Shown here piece by piece: positions 43,854-53,331 of a stretch of 64,000 nucleotides of DNA (position 1 is the first letter of the stretch; the number at the start of each line of letters is the position of its first letter). Both the position numbers and the translations under genes were made by a program. The stretch is from Actinokineospora fastidiosa (GTDB lineage Bacteria; Actinomycetota; Actinomycetes; Mycobacteriales; Pseudonocardiaceae). Location: positions 1,860,001 to 1,924,000 of the forward strand of contig NZ_BMRB01000001.1 in the NCBI RefSeq assembly GCF_014648415.1. The letters run 5' to 3'. Below the pieces are notes generated by a model that did no database searches, was not told the DNA's origin, and saw nothing but the letters and a program-made list of their open reading frames with translations.

Positions 43854-45029
43854 TCAGTCGACGCAGGGGACGGCGGCGCGGGCGCGCGCGTTGAGGGTCA
43901 ACAGCCTGCCGCCCATCAGGCCGTCGCCCACCACGGGCGGCGGCGCGGGCTTCGGCGGCGGCGCGTCGGAGACCAGCGCGGCCACGTACGCGCGCACGGC
44001 GGGCACGTCGACGGTGATGATGCTCTGCCCCCGGTCGTTGCGCGCGCCGACGCCGGTCACCGGGATGGTGACGAACTCGACCTGCCCCGACGCCAGCGCC
44101 CGCGCCTGGTTGACCAGGTCGAGGAAGTGCAGGCCCGGGTCCATCACGACGGTCCTGGACACCGCGTCCTCCAGCGCGCCCAGCCGCCGGGGGTCGGTCA
44201 GCGTGCCGCCGCTGAGCACCTTGTTCATCGCCGAGGCCAGGAACGTCTGCTGGCGCACGATCCGGTCGAGGTCCCCGCGCGGCAGGCCCTTGCGCTGGCG
44301 CACGAACGCCACGGCGTCGCCGCCGCGCACCGTCTGCGGGCCCGCGCGGAAGCTGGCCCCGGAGTCGGGGTCGCTGGTGCCGTGGTTGAGGCAGACGTCC
44401 ACGCCGTCGATGGCCTCGGTGAGCAGATAGAACCCGTACAGGGTGATCTCGGCGTAGTGGTCGACGCGCACGCCGGTCAGGCCCTGCACGGCCTGGATGA
44501 GCGCCGTGCGGCCCGCGCTGTCGGACTCGCGCTCGATCCGCTCCCGGTCGGCCTCCCCGGCGTCGACCATGGCCTGCGCCTTGAGCGCCTTCACCACGCC
44601 GAACGCGCCGTTGATCTTCTCGTCGCGGTGCCCGGGGACGGCCACGTAGGTGTCGCGCGGGATGGACACCGCGTAGCCCTTGCCGCCGCTCTTGGGCAGG
44701 CGCAGCAGGATGAGCGTGTCGGTGTTGACCGTGTCGGTGGCCTCGGTGCGCAGTTGGCGCAGCACCTCGGCCGACAGCGGCCTGCCCTGCAGGTCGGTGC
44801 GGGTGTCGCTGCCGACGAGGAGGATGTCGTTGGCGCCGTCGTCCGCTGGCGGGGCGTCCGGGCCCTCCTGGGCGACGACGAGCGCGTCGGTCGTGGTCAC
44901 CTTCTCCTGGAAGGTGTCGATCCGCGCCCACACCACCGCCATGGCCGCGACCACGGCGGCCGACACCAGCGTGACCACGCCGCGCCCGGTCCACAGCAGG
45001 CCGCGGCGCACCCCCGTCTTCTCCGTCAC
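43854..45029 (-). CDS. LytR-CpsA-Psr (LCP) family wall-polymer ligase
   Basis: The 391-residue protein has a short cytosolic N-terminus, one membrane helix (VVTLVSAAVVAAMAVVWARI, about 15-35), and an extracellular LCP domain. Family marks are DILLVGSDTRTD with the Asp-x-Arg motif, TDTLILLRLPKSG, SIPRDTYVAVPGH and FVRQRKGLPRGDLDRI. LCP enzymes attach polyprenyl-linked polymers such as arabinogalactan to peptidoglycan. It ends soon after the LCP domain. It corresponds to the CpsA position (Rv3267) and lies beside a second LCP gene. Confidence 0.92.
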   Translation of the reverse strand: MTEKTGVRRGLLWTGRGVVTLVSAAVVAAMAVVWARIDTFQEKVTTTDALVVAQEGPDAPPADDGANDILLVGSDTRTDLQGRPLSAEVLRQLRTEATDTVNTDTLILLRLPKSGGKGYAVSIPRDTYVAVPGHRDEKINGAFGVVKALKAQAMVDAGEADRERIERESDSAGRTALIQAVQGLTGVRVDHYAEITLYGFYLLTEAIDGVDVCLNHGTSDPDSGASFRAGPQTVRGGDAVAFVRQRKGLPRGDLDRIVRQQTFLASAMNKVLSGGTLTDPRRLGALEDAVSRTVVMDPGLHFLDLVNQARALASGQVEFVTIPVTGVGARNDRGQSIITVDVPAVRAYVAALVSDAPPPKPAPPPVVGDGLMGGRLLTLNARARAAVPCVD

Positions 45030-45108
45030 GATCCCCTCCCTCGCCCCCGGTGAAGCCTAGACAACCGGGGACGGTGGACGCGCGCGTTCCCGGCCGCTCG
45101 CGCCCACC

Positions 45109-45125
45109 GATCACCGATCGTGATC
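45109..45125. promoter_or_regulatory. 17-bp dyad GATCAC-N5-GTGATC, copy B
   Basis: GATCACCGATCGTGATC differs from copy A (29100-29116) at one central base. It lies between two LCP genes on the minus strand, 80 bp before the downstream start and 8 bp after the upstream stop. Recurrence of the same dyad beside envelope genes suggests a shared regulator or a shared short hairpin. Confidence 0.45.
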
Positions 45126-45132
45126 AGGGGCG

Positions 45133-46656
45133 TCAGTTCACGCAGGGGACCGAGCCCGCGGCGACCGTCGGCCGGGTCGGCGCGGTGGGGGGCTGCATGC
45201 GCAGGATCTCCCGGCCGCCGAGCCCACTGGTCTGGAAGCTGGTGCCCAGCACGACCCGGACGTGCCCGGTGGCCACGGACGCGTCGGCGACGAAGGTGAA
45301 GTCCCCGCCCAGCGACGCCGCCACTGTCCTGGCCTTGTCCTGCTCGTCCTCGGCGTGGCGGATCACCGACCCGGACTGGACGCGCTCGTCGCCGACGCCG
45401 CCGGGCAGGTAGCCCAGGGCCGTCAGGGCCTTCAGCACGTCACCGGCGAGGCCGATCGTGTTGGAGGCGTTGCGCACCTCGACGGTGATGTCCTCGACCG
45501 CGGTGGTGGTGGGCGCGGTCGTCGAGGCGCCGGTCGTCGAGGTCGTCGTCGGGCTGACAGTGCCGGTGGCCGCCTGGTCGACGACGCCGGTGACCTGCTC
45601 GACGTAGGCGCGCACCTCGTCCGGGTCGACCTGCAGCACGGCGGCGCCGCCGATGGTGGCGTCGCCCTGGGTGGGGATCGTGTGGAACTCGATGTTGCCG
45701 CTGACCAGCCCCGACATCTGCGCGGCGAACCGCGAGAGGTTCCAGCCGTTGGACAGCACGACCGAGCGCTGCACCGCCGAGATGAGCTCGCGGGCCTTCG
45801 TCGGGCTGGTCAGCATCTCCGCGGAGAGCACCTTGTCGGCCAGCGCGCCGAGGAACACCTGCTGGCGCACGATCCGGTCGAGGTCGCCGTTGGGCAGGCC
45901 GTAGCGCTGGCGCACGAACGCCAGCGCCTCCCGCCCGGAGATCGTCTGCCTGCCCGCCCGGAACCGCGCGCCGGAGCGCCAGTCGTCCACCGGCTCGTTC
46001 AGGCACACCTCGACCCCGCCGATGGCCTTGGTGACCTCGTAGAAGCTGGCCAGGTTGACCTCGGCGTAGCGCTCGATGGTCAGCTCGGGGCCGACCAGCC
46101 GCTCGATGGCGGCGATGAGGTTCTTGCGGCCCGCGACCGTGGCCCGCCGGTCCAGCTCGTCGGGGTCGTCGACGCCCTCGTCCAGCAGGGTGGCGCGGGT
46201 GTCGTTGTAGGCGTGGGCGAACGCGGAGTTGAGCCGGGCCTTGCCGAAGCCCTCGCCGATGTCGACCCAGGAGTCGCGGGGGAAGGAGAAGGCCACCGCG
46301 CGCCTGCCGTCGACCGGGATGTGCACCAGGATCATGGTGTCGGTGTTGCGCTCGCCCTCGGCCTCCCCGGCGTTGAGCATGTCCAGCACCTCGCGCGGCA
46401 GCGGGTTGCCGTAGGCGTCGGTGCGGCTGTCGATGCCGACCAGCAGCAGGTCGACCGCGCCGTCGAGGGGCTCGGGACCGGACTCGGCCACCTCGACCGG
46501 GATGACGTCGGTGGTGACGGTGTCGGCGTCGACGTCGCCGAAGGTCACCCACCCGTAGGCGGCAGCGGCCAGGACGCTGACCGAGGCGAGGGCGGCCACG
46601 GTGCGCACCAGCGCCCGGCCCCCGCGTAACCACGCCTCCTGGGCACGCTCGTCCAC
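45133..46656 (-). CDS. LCP family ligase with C-terminal LytR_C domain
   Basis: The 507-residue protein has one membrane helix (about 15-35), an LCP domain (about 60-340) with DLLLVGIDSRTDAYG, NTDTMILVHIPVDG, FSFPRDSWVDIGEG and FVRQRYGLPNGDLDRI, then a Thr-rich linker and a LytR_C domain (about 395-480; VEVRNASNTIGLAGDVLKAL). Two LCP paralogues in a row suggest ligases for different polymers or partly redundant ones. GTG 46656 diverges from rmlB over 162 bp that should hold promoters for both. Confidence 0.92.
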   Translation of the reverse strand: MDERAQEAWLRGGRALVRTVAALASVSVLAAAAYGWVTFGDVDADTVTTDVIPVEVAESGPEPLDGAVDLLLVGIDSRTDAYGNPLPREVLDMLNAGEAEGERNTDTMILVHIPVDGRRAVAFSFPRDSWVDIGEGFGKARLNSAFAHAYNDTRATLLDEGVDDPDELDRRATVAGRKNLIAAIERLVGPELTIERYAEVNLASFYEVTKAIGGVEVCLNEPVDDWRSGARFRAGRQTISGREALAFVRQRYGLPNGDLDRIVRQQVFLGALADKVLSAEMLTSPTKARELISAVQRSVVLSNGWNLSRFAAQMSGLVSGNIEFHTIPTQGDATIGGAAVLQVDPDEVRAYVEQVTGVVDQAATGTVSPTTTSTTGASTTAPTTTAVEDITVEVRNASNTIGLAGDVLKALTALGYLPGGVGDERVQSGSVIRHAEDEQDKARTVAASLGGDFTFVADASVATGHVRVVLGTSFQTSGLGGREILRMQPPTAPTRPTVAAGSVPCVN

Positions 46657-46818
46657 GCGCGTCCTCCCCGTTCCCCCACCGGCCCGTCCACCGCCAATTT
46701 ACCGAGACTCCACCCGTAAGTGTTCGCTCGCCGGTATCGATAACACGCAGTGACAGGGCTCGCGGTTGCCTCGCGTGCGAGGATCGGTGCGCCCAGGACG
46801 ACGATCGATGGGACGGAC

Positions 46819-47802
46819 ATGCGGGTTTTGGTCACTGGCGGTGCGGGCTTCATCGGCTCGCACTACGTGCGGCAGGCCGTCGGCGGGGCGTACCCGAGCC
46901 TGGCCGACGCCGAGGTCGTGGTGCTCGACCTGCTCACCTACGCGGGCAACCGGGCCAACCTCGACCCGGTCGCCGACAGCCCCCGGCTGCGCTTCGTGCA
47001 GGGCGACATCTGCGACGCGGAGCTGGTGTCCTCGCTGATGGCGGGCACCGACCTGGTCGTGCACTTCGCCGCGGAGTCCCATGTCGACCGCTCGATCGCC
47101 GGGTCGGCCGAGTTCATCCGCACCAACGTGCTGGGCACGCAGACGCTGCTGCAGGCCGCCCTCGACGCCGACGTGCGCAAGTTCGTGCACGTCTCGACCG
47201 ACGAGGTGTACGGCTCGATCGAGGTCGGGTCGTGGCCGGAGACCCACCCCCTGGAGCCGAACTCGCCGTACAGCGCGTCCAAGGCGTCCTCGGACCTGAT
47301 CGCCCGCTCGTACTACCGCACCCACGGACTCCCCGTCTGTGTCACGCGGTGCTCGAACAACTACGGTCCGTACCAGTTCCCCGAGAAGGTCATCCCGCTG
47401 TTCACCACCAACCTGTTGGACGGCAAGAAGGTCCCGCTCTACGGCGACGGGCTGAACGTGCGCGACTGGCTGCACGTCGACGACCACTGCCACGGCATCC
47501 AGCTGGTCGCCGACGGCGGCAGGCCGGGGGAGGTCTACAACATCGGCGGCGGCACCGAGCTGACCAACCGCGAGCTGACCTCGCTGCTGCTGGAGGCGAC
47601 CGGCGCGGACGAGTCCATGGTGCAGCCGGTGATCGACCGCAAGGCCCACGACCGGCGCTACTCCGTCGACATCACCAAGATCTCCACCGAGCTCGGCTAC
47701 GCCCCGCGCGTGCCGTTCGAGACCGGTCTGGCCGAGACCGTGGCCTGGTACCGGGACAACCGGGCGTGGTGGGAGCCGCTGCGCGCGCGGGCCGGGGTGT
47801 GA
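46819..47802 (+). CDS. rmlB: dTDP-glucose 4,6-dehydratase
   Basis: The 327-residue SDR-type enzyme makes dTDP-4-keto-6-deoxyglucose from dTDP-glucose, the second step to dTDP-L-rhamnose. It has VTGGAGFIGSHYVR (NAD), the catalytic STDEVYG triad region, AAESHVDRSI, and the YSASKASSD Tyr-Lys motif. ATG 46819 is chosen since the Rossmann motif starts four residues later; an upstream in-frame ATG at 46750 adds a non-conserved leader. rmlD overlaps its stop (GTGA). RmlA and RmlC are not in the window. Confidence 0.95.
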   Translation: MRVLVTGGAGFIGSHYVRQAVGGAYPSLADAEVVVLDLLTYAGNRANLDPVADSPRLRFVQGDICDAELVSSLMAGTDLVVHFAAESHVDRSIAGSAEFIRTNVLGTQTLLQAALDADVRKFVHVSTDEVYGSIEVGSWPETHPLEPNSPYSASKASSDLIARSYYRTHGLPVCVTRCSNNYGPYQFPEKVIPLFTTNLLDGKKVPLYGDGLNVRDWLHVDDHCHGIQLVADGGRPGEVYNIGGGTELTNRELTSLLLEATGADESMVQPVIDRKAHDRRYSVDITKISTELGYAPRVPFETGLAETVAWYRDNRAWWEPLRARAGV

Positions 47803-48680
47803 CCGTGCTGAACCTGCTGGTGACCGGGGGCGGCGGGCAGCTCGGCCGCTCCCTGGCCGAGGTGCCCGGCGTGGCCGTCCACGCGCCCACCTCGGCCGAG
47901 CTGGACGTGACCTCGGCGGGCGCGGTCATCGAGGCGGTGTCCTCGCTGGCCGCCCCCGCGGTGGTGATCAACGCGGCGGCGTACACCGCGGTGGACAAGG
48001 CCGAGTCCGAGCCTGCCAGGGCGTTCGCGGTCAACGCCGACGCGCCCCGGGTGCTCGCCGCTGCCTGCTCGTCGCGCAATGTGCCGCTGATCCACGTGTC
48101 GACGGACTACGTCTTCGCGGGCGACGCCACCACGCCGTACGACGTGGACTCGCCGGTCGGTCCACAAGGGACCTACGGGGTGACGAAGCTGGCGGGCGAG
48201 GACGCCGTGCTCGGCTCCGGGGCCCGATCCTGGGTCGTGCGGACGTCGTGGGTCTACAGCGCTTACGGCTCGAACTTCGTGAAGACCATGGCCCGACTGG
48301 AGTCCTCGCGGGAGACGCTGTCCGTTGTGGACGATCAGCGCGGCGCGCCGACCTGGGCGGCCGACCTGGCCGCCGGGCTGGTGGAGCTGGCGAACCGGAT
48401 CGCCGAGGGCGCGGCGCCCGCGTCCCGGATCCTGCACTGCACGGGCGGTGGCGAGACGACGTGGTTCGAGTTCGCCCGGGCCGTCTTCACCGAGCTGGGC
48501 GCGGACCCGGACCGCGTCTCGCCCTGCACCACGGCGGACTACCCCACGCCCGCGAAGCGCCCGGCGTACTCCGTGCTGTCGAACGCCTCGTGGGTCGAGG
48601 CGGGCCTGACCCCGCTGCGGCCGTGGCGGGAGGCCCTGTCGGCGGCGTTCGCCGCGCACGACTTCCGGGTCAGTTCGTGA
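47799..48680 (+). CDS. rmlD: dTDP-4-dehydrorhamnose reductase
   Basis: The 293-residue reductase completes dTDP-L-rhamnose. Motifs are LLVTGGGGQLGRSL for NADPH, INAAAYTAVDKAESE, STDYVFAGD, and the YGVTKLAGE catalytic Tyr-Lys. Rhamnose links arabinogalactan to peptidoglycan in mycolata-related actinobacteria and decorates other polymers. GTG 47799 overlaps the rmlB stop by four bases. It converges with a glycosyltransferase, overlapping by 11 bp. Confidence 0.94.
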   Translation: MTVLNLLVTGGGGQLGRSLAEVPGVAVHAPTSAELDVTSAGAVIEAVSSLAAPAVVINAAAYTAVDKAESEPARAFAVNADAPRVLAAACSSRNVPLIHVSTDYVFAGDATTPYDVDSPVGPQGTYGVTKLAGEDAVLGSGARSWVVRTSWVYSAYGSNFVKTMARLESSRETLSVVDDQRGAPTWAADLAAGLVELANRIAEGAAPASRILHCTGGGETTWFEFARAVFTELGADPDRVSPCTTADYPTPAKRPAYSVLSNASWVEAGLTPLRPWREALSAAFAAHDFRVSS

Positions 48681-49749
48681 GCGCCTTGCGGTAGGCCGCG
48701 ATGGTGAGCTCGGCGCAGCGCCGCCAGGTGTGGCTGGCCGCGTGCGTGCGCCGGGTCGCCAGGGTCGCCGGTGACGGCGGGTTCTCCAGGGCCGCGGTCA
48801 GGGCCGTGGCCATGGCCTCGGTGTCCTCGTACGGCACGAGCGTGGCGTGCCCGCCAGCGACCTCGCGCAGCGCGGGCACGTCCGTGCACACCACCGGCAC
48901 GTCGCAGGCCATGGCCTCCAACACCGGGAGCCCGAAGCCCTCGTCCCGGGAGGGCAGGACCAGCGCCGAGGCCCCGGCGACCACAGCGCGCAGGTCCACC
49001 TCGGACAGGTAGCCGGTGGACAGCACGCGCGCGGACGCGGTCTCGTGGCCCGGTCCGGCCAGCACCAGCGGCGGCAGCGACGGGGTGGCGGCGTGGGCGT
49101 CGAGCAGCCAGTGCAGCGCCTTGCGCGGGCCCGCGCCGCCGACGAACAGCAGGTACTCCGACGGCAGGCCGAGCCGCTCGGTGAGCGCGTCGTTCGGCGG
49201 CCGGGCGGTGAACCAGGCCAGGTCGACGCCCAGCGGGGTCACCGCGATCCGCTCCGCCGGGACGGCGAGGCGCTCGGTGACCCGGTCGGCGACGGCCTGG
49301 GTCGGCACGCAGATCATCCGCGCGCGGCGGGCCGAGATCGCCACCAGCTCCGGCAGCGTGGCGTCGCTGGGCGGCAGCTCGTCGGGCGCGTCGAGGAAGG
49401 CCAGGTCGTGGATGGTGAGCACGCCGCGCGCGCGGAGGGCGGCGGGCAGGACGAAGTTGGTCCCGTGCACGATGTCGGCGAGCCCGGCGAACAGCTCGAC
49501 CGGCGGGAACGGCGCGCGCAGCCACGCCTTGCGCAGCAGCCGGGCCGGGACGGGCATGCCGCGCGCCTGCGAGCCGTGCGGGAGGACGCGCCGCAGCGCC
49601 CGCCACCCGCGCAGGGTGAACGCCACCGCGCGCATGGACACCCCGGCCGCGGCGGCCAGCTCCTCGGCCAGCGCGGCGGTGTAGCGCCCGACGCCGGTCC
49701 GCGCGCCGAGCAGGGGCGTGCCGTCGATGAGTACCCGCAGGTCAGCCAT
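48670..49749 (-). CDS. GT4 family glycosyltransferase
   Basis: The 359-residue GT-B enzyme opens with VLIDGTPLLGARTGVGRYT, binds sugar nucleotide through GGAGPRKALHWLLDAH near residue 205, and has the GT4 E-x7-E signature SRDEGFGLPVLEAMACDVPV near 273. The acceptor and sugar are unknown; mannose or rhamnose is likely given rmlB/D and manC nearby. The gene lies 44 bp downstream of the GT2-GT4 fusion on the same strand. Confidence 0.9.
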   Translation of the reverse strand: MADLRVLIDGTPLLGARTGVGRYTAALAEELAAAAGVSMRAVAFTLRGWRALRRVLPHGSQARGMPVPARLLRKAWLRAPFPPVELFAGLADIVHGTNFVLPAALRARGVLTIHDLAFLDAPDELPPSDATLPELVAISARRARMICVPTQAVADRVTERLAVPAERIAVTPLGVDLAWFTARPPNDALTERLGLPSEYLLFVGGAGPRKALHWLLDAHAATPSLPPLVLAGPGHETASARVLSTGYLSEVDLRAVVAGASALVLPSRDEGFGLPVLEAMACDVPVVCTDVPALREVAGGHATLVPYEDTEAMATALTAALENPPSPATLATRRTHAASHTWRRCAELTIAAYRKALTN

Positions 49750-49793
49750 GGGCCCTTCCCAGCATGATGAGCGCGACGGGTCCGGTGCGCCGG

Positions 49794-52298
49794 TCAGCCA
49801 TCGGTCCGGCCCCCCAACCGCTCCCTGGCCACCCTGCGGACCCGGCCCGCGGCGCGGCGGGCCAGTTCCCCCGCGCCGCCCGCGTCCAGGTACTCGCGGA
49901 CCAGCCCCAGGTCGCGGCGCACGCGGTCGGCCACGCCCATGGCTGGCCGGGTGACCAGCGGCGACGCGCCGGGCAGCCGGTCGGCGGCCGGGCGCGGGTC
50001 GCGGCAGAAGGCGGTCAGCGGGGCCAGGACGTTCTCCCAGGTGAAGCTCTCCCGGACCGCGGCGATCCGGTCCCGGCAGGCGGTGGCGAAATCGGTGTCG
50101 TACAGCACCTTCTCCAGCGCGTCGGCCAGCGCGTGCGGGTCCTCGGACGGGACGACCACGCCCAGGCCCTCCCGCCGCACCAGCGAGGCGAAGGAGTCGC
50201 CGTCGGTGGTGACGATCGGCAGGCCCGCCCACAGGTAGTCCAGGACCCGGGTCCGGAACGCGAAGGTCGTCTCGACGTGCTCGAAGTGGGTGGTCACCCC
50301 GCAGTCGGCGTCGAGCAGCCAGTTCTGCCGCTCCTCGTAGGGCACCCACGTCTCGTTGAAGAACACCGACGAGCCGGTCAGCCCCAGCCGCGCCGACAGC
50401 GCCCGCACCCGCGCGCCGATGTCCATCTCCGGCACCTCGGGGTTCGGGTGCTTCATCCCCAGGAACACCAGCCGCGCGTCCTTGCGGCGGGTCGCCAGCT
50501 CGCCCATCGCCTCGACCAGGGTCAGCGGGTCGAACCACGAGTAGACCCCGCCCGCCCACAGCACGACCCGGTCGGACCCGCCCACCAGCCTGCCCTTGAT
50601 CGGCGAGCTGGTCTGCTGCGGCGGCTTGCCGGACAGGCCGAAGGGCACCACGTCCAGCAGCGAGCGCAGGGTCGGGTCGGTGTCGTAGATGTCGGGGGTG
50701 AGCCTGCCCAGCGCCATCAGGTGGCCGAGCCAGAAGTGCCGCTGGCGCTCGCTGGCGCAGATGAAGAAGTCGCCGCGCTCCAGCTGGGCGTTGAGCACCT
50801 TCGTCACGCCGATGAGGTCCAGCTCGCGCTGCTCGGCGACGGTGTCCTTGCCCTGCTCCAGCAGTTCCAGGTGCATCGGGTCGTAGACGTCGCAGACCAC
50901 GATCTTGGTCGAGCTGGTCTTCTTCAGCTCGGGGGCCAGCTCCAGCGCGTGCCCCTGCAGCACCACGATGTCGGCCCAGTCGACCTGCGCGGGCAGCTCG
51001 CGGCGGCGCACGCCCAGCACGGGGAAGGCCGCCTCCGGGGGAGCGCAGACCGGGTTGACGGTGACCAGCCGCACGTCGTGCTCGGCGGCCAGGACGTCGG
51101 CCATGTTCCAGGCGCGGATCGCCGGACCGGCCATCCGCTCGGAGATCGCGTCGCCGGTGACGACCAGCACCCTGCGCCTGCCGCCGAAGGCCGCCTCCAA
51201 CCCGAACGCCTCGACGAGGATGTCGTGCGCGGCCAGGTAGCGCGGCAGCGGGTAGGCGGGCTCCATCGCCTTGCGCATCAGCGGGACCAGGTCGGCGTCC
51301 GACCGCACCCGCGCTGCCTGCTCGGCCTCCCGTGACGCGCTCAGCGACGGCAGCAGCTCCACGAACTGGTCGATGGCGAGCACCCCGGCCAGCGTGGCCG
51401 CCGGGATGGACGTCTGGATCGGCTGGTCGCGGATCTCCAGCTGGGTCGGGTCGACCTCCCCGCGCGCGGTCGCCCTGCGGATGGCCAGCGCCATCGCGGC
51501 GGGCAGCGCCTTGGCGAGCGTGTCGTCGGAGAGGTTCTTGTAGAGCGCGGCGAGGGCGTTCCGCTCCAACAGGTACAGCTCGCGCGCCTCAGCGTCCTCC
51601 ACTTTGGACATCGAGGCGTGGTGGCGGTGGAAGGCCAGGGAGTCGGGCTGGTAGCGCACCCGCCAGCCGCGCAGGTTCAGCCGCCAGCCGAGGTCGACGT
51701 CCTCGTAGAACATGAAGAACCGCTCGTCGAACCCGCCCAGCTCGGCGAAGACGCTCGTGCGCACGAACATGGCCGACCCGGTGGCGAACAACACGTCCCG
51801 GGGAGCGTCGTGCCTGCCGTCGTCGGGCTGACCGGCGTGGCGCTTGTAGCCCATGCCGAACCAGGTCATGCCGCCGTCGACGAAGTCGATGCGCTCCCCG
51901 TCCCAGTCCAGCACCTTGCTGGCCACGCACGCGACGTCGGGGTGCTCGGCCAGCGTGCGCACGGCCGCCTTCGCCCAGTCCTCGTGCGGGCGGGCGTCGT
52001 TGTTGAGGAAGGCGAGCACCTGGCCGCGGGCGTGCGCGGCGCCGAGGTTGCAGCCCCCCGCGAACCCCAGGTTCTCGTCACTGCGCACCAGCTCGACCCC
52101 GTCGACAGCCGCGATCCGGTCGGCGTCATCGCCCCCGGAGGCGTTGTCGACGCAGATCACCTGCAGCCGATCGGCCGGGTAGTCGAGGTCGGACCGCAGC
52201 GCCCGCAGACACGCGACGGTGTCCTCGGCCCCCCGGTAGTTGACCACCACCACCGACAGTTCGGGCAGCACCCCCTGAGCCAACGCCTGCCTCCTCAC
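49794..52298 (-). CDS. Bifunctional GT2-GT4 glycosyltransferase fusion
   Basis: The 834-residue protein begins with a GT2 domain (10 to about 290): LSVVVVNYRGAEDTVACL, then VDNASGG, LNNDARPHEDW as the DxD-like site, and FFMFYEDVDLGWRL typical of rhamnosyltransferases. After a helical linker (about 290-370), a GT4-like GT-B domain (about 375-790) follows, with LVVTGDAISERMAGPAIRAW and VLWAGGVYSWFDPLTLVEAM. Two sequential transfers by one chain are likely. GTG 52298 is the start. It is probably cytosolic or membrane-associated. Confidence 0.87.
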   Translation of the reverse strand: MRRQALAQGVLPELSVVVVNYRGAEDTVACLRALRSDLDYPADRLQVICVDNASGGDDADRIAAVDGVELVRSDENLGFAGGCNLGAAHARGQVLAFLNNDARPHEDWAKAAVRTLAEHPDVACVASKVLDWDGERIDFVDGGMTWFGMGYKRHAGQPDDGRHDAPRDVLFATGSAMFVRTSVFAELGGFDERFFMFYEDVDLGWRLNLRGWRVRYQPDSLAFHRHHASMSKVEDAEARELYLLERNALAALYKNLSDDTLAKALPAAMALAIRRATARGEVDPTQLEIRDQPIQTSIPAATLAGVLAIDQFVELLPSLSASREAEQAARVRSDADLVPLMRKAMEPAYPLPRYLAAHDILVEAFGLEAAFGGRRRVLVVTGDAISERMAGPAIRAWNMADVLAAEHDVRLVTVNPVCAPPEAAFPVLGVRRRELPAQVDWADIVVLQGHALELAPELKKTSSTKIVVCDVYDPMHLELLEQGKDTVAEQRELDLIGVTKVLNAQLERGDFFICASERQRHFWLGHLMALGRLTPDIYDTDPTLRSLLDVVPFGLSGKPPQQTSSPIKGRLVGGSDRVVLWAGGVYSWFDPLTLVEAMGELATRRKDARLVFLGMKHPNPEVPEMDIGARVRALSARLGLTGSSVFFNETWVPYEERQNWLLDADCGVTTHFEHVETTFAFRTRVLDYLWAGLPIVTTDGDSFASLVRREGLGVVVPSEDPHALADALEKVLYDTDFATACRDRIAAVRESFTWENVLAPLTAFCRDPRPAADRLPGASPLVTRPAMGVADRVRRDLGLVREYLDAGGAGELARRAAGRVRRVARERLGGRTDG

Positions 52299-52379
52299 GC
52301 CTCACCCACGCTTTGCTAGGCACAGCGTGCCTCATCGCAGGCAGTGATGGCGTGCCGACGCCTCTGGTTGGCTGTCGGC

Positions 52380-52835
52380 ATGGGTATGGGGAAGCTCGCG
52401 GCACTGATCACGACACCGGTCGGACTGGCGATCGCGCTCGCCGGGCTGAACGCGGCCGACCGGATGGGCGCGTTCGTGCTGGGCACCGAGATCACCGACC
52501 GGGGCGTCGCGACCGTCCTGGGCTGCCAGGACGAGGGTGTGATCGACGGGCTCACCGTCGGCGACCTCTGGCGGTGCGACCTGGACGTGCGCTGGGACAG
52601 CGGTCGGGTGGAGCGGGTGCGGCCCGACGACCCGCTGCAGTTCGGCCCGGAGGACGGGCAGGTCGCCGTGGTCGAGCGGGCGGTGCCGCAGGGCAACCGG
52701 ACGGGGGCGCGCGCCGCGCAGGTCTACCGGGCCGACTTCGAGCCCCGGCCGCTGTGGCTGATCGCGCTGGTCGGCGGGGGTCTGGGCGTGCTCGGGGCAC
52801 TGGTGGCCCTCTCGCCCATCGCGAGGAAATCGTGA
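52380..52835 (+). CDS. Two-helix membrane protein before a T7SS cluster
   Basis: The 151-residue protein has an N-terminal membrane helix (about 4-24, ALITTPVGLAIALAGL), an outer domain of about 95 residues with two Cys, and a second helix near 120-142 (LIALVGGGLGVLGALVAL). This layout recurs next to WXG100-type genes in Pseudonocardiaceae (DUF6346-like; recalled, not verified). ATG 52380 is chosen because it begins just before the helix; starts at 52344 and 52386 are possible. The YbaB-like gene follows after 58 bp. Confidence 0.65.
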   Translation: MGMGKLAALITTPVGLAIALAGLNAADRMGAFVLGTEITDRGVATVLGCQDEGVIDGLTVGDLWRCDLDVRWDSGRVERVRPDDPLQFGPEDGQVAVVERAVPQGNRTGARAAQVYRADFEPRPLWLIALVGGGLGVLGALVALSPIARKS

Positions 52836-52893
52836 TCGGGCGGAACCGGACGGAACCGGCTCCCGTCGGAGCCGGTGGAGACGGAGGTGCGGG

Positions 52894-53319
52894 ATGAGTT
52901 CTCCCGAGTCGATGCTGGCCGGGTTCCAGGCGCAGATCGAGGCGAAGCTGCGCCAGGCCGACGAACTGCGGGCGGTGACCGAGCGGCTGCGCGTGACCGA
53001 GACGAGCGCCGACTCGTCGGTGACGGTGGTGGTGGACGCGACGGGCAACGTGGCCGACCTGCGGCTGACCCACGCCGCGCTGGACAAGGCCCCCGACGAG
53101 GTCGCCGCGTCGATCCTGACCGTGCTCAGGACCGCGCAGGCCAAGGTCGGCGATCGGGTCCGCGAGTCGGTCGCCCCGCTGATCGGCGGCGACTCCGAGA
53201 CGATGGGGATGCTCATGGCCGGGTACGACGACCGGTTCGGGCGGGCCGAGCCGCAGACCCCGCCCGCGCGCCCCCGCGACGACGACGACTTCGACCAGCG
53301 CGACAGCTGGCTCGACTGA
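52894..53319 (+). CDS. YbaB/EbfC family protein
   Basis: The 141-residue protein has an N-terminal helix (MLAGFQAQIEAKLRQADELR), the YbaB beta hairpin with SVTVVVDATGNVADLRL, and a C-terminal helix, followed by an acidic tail (RPRDDDDFDQRDSWLD). It opens the third T7SS cargo cluster, as the related gene at 21407 opens the second. A chaperone or DNA-binding role is possible. GGAGGTGCGGG precedes ATG 52894. Confidence 0.8.
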   Translation: MSSPESMLAGFQAQIEAKLRQADELRAVTERLRVTETSADSSVTVVVDATGNVADLRLTHAALDKAPDEVAASILTVLRTAQAKVGDRVRESVAPLIGGDSETMGMLMAGYDDRFGRAEPQTPPARPRDDDDFDQRDSWLD

Positions 53320-53331
53320 GGGGACAGGGAC

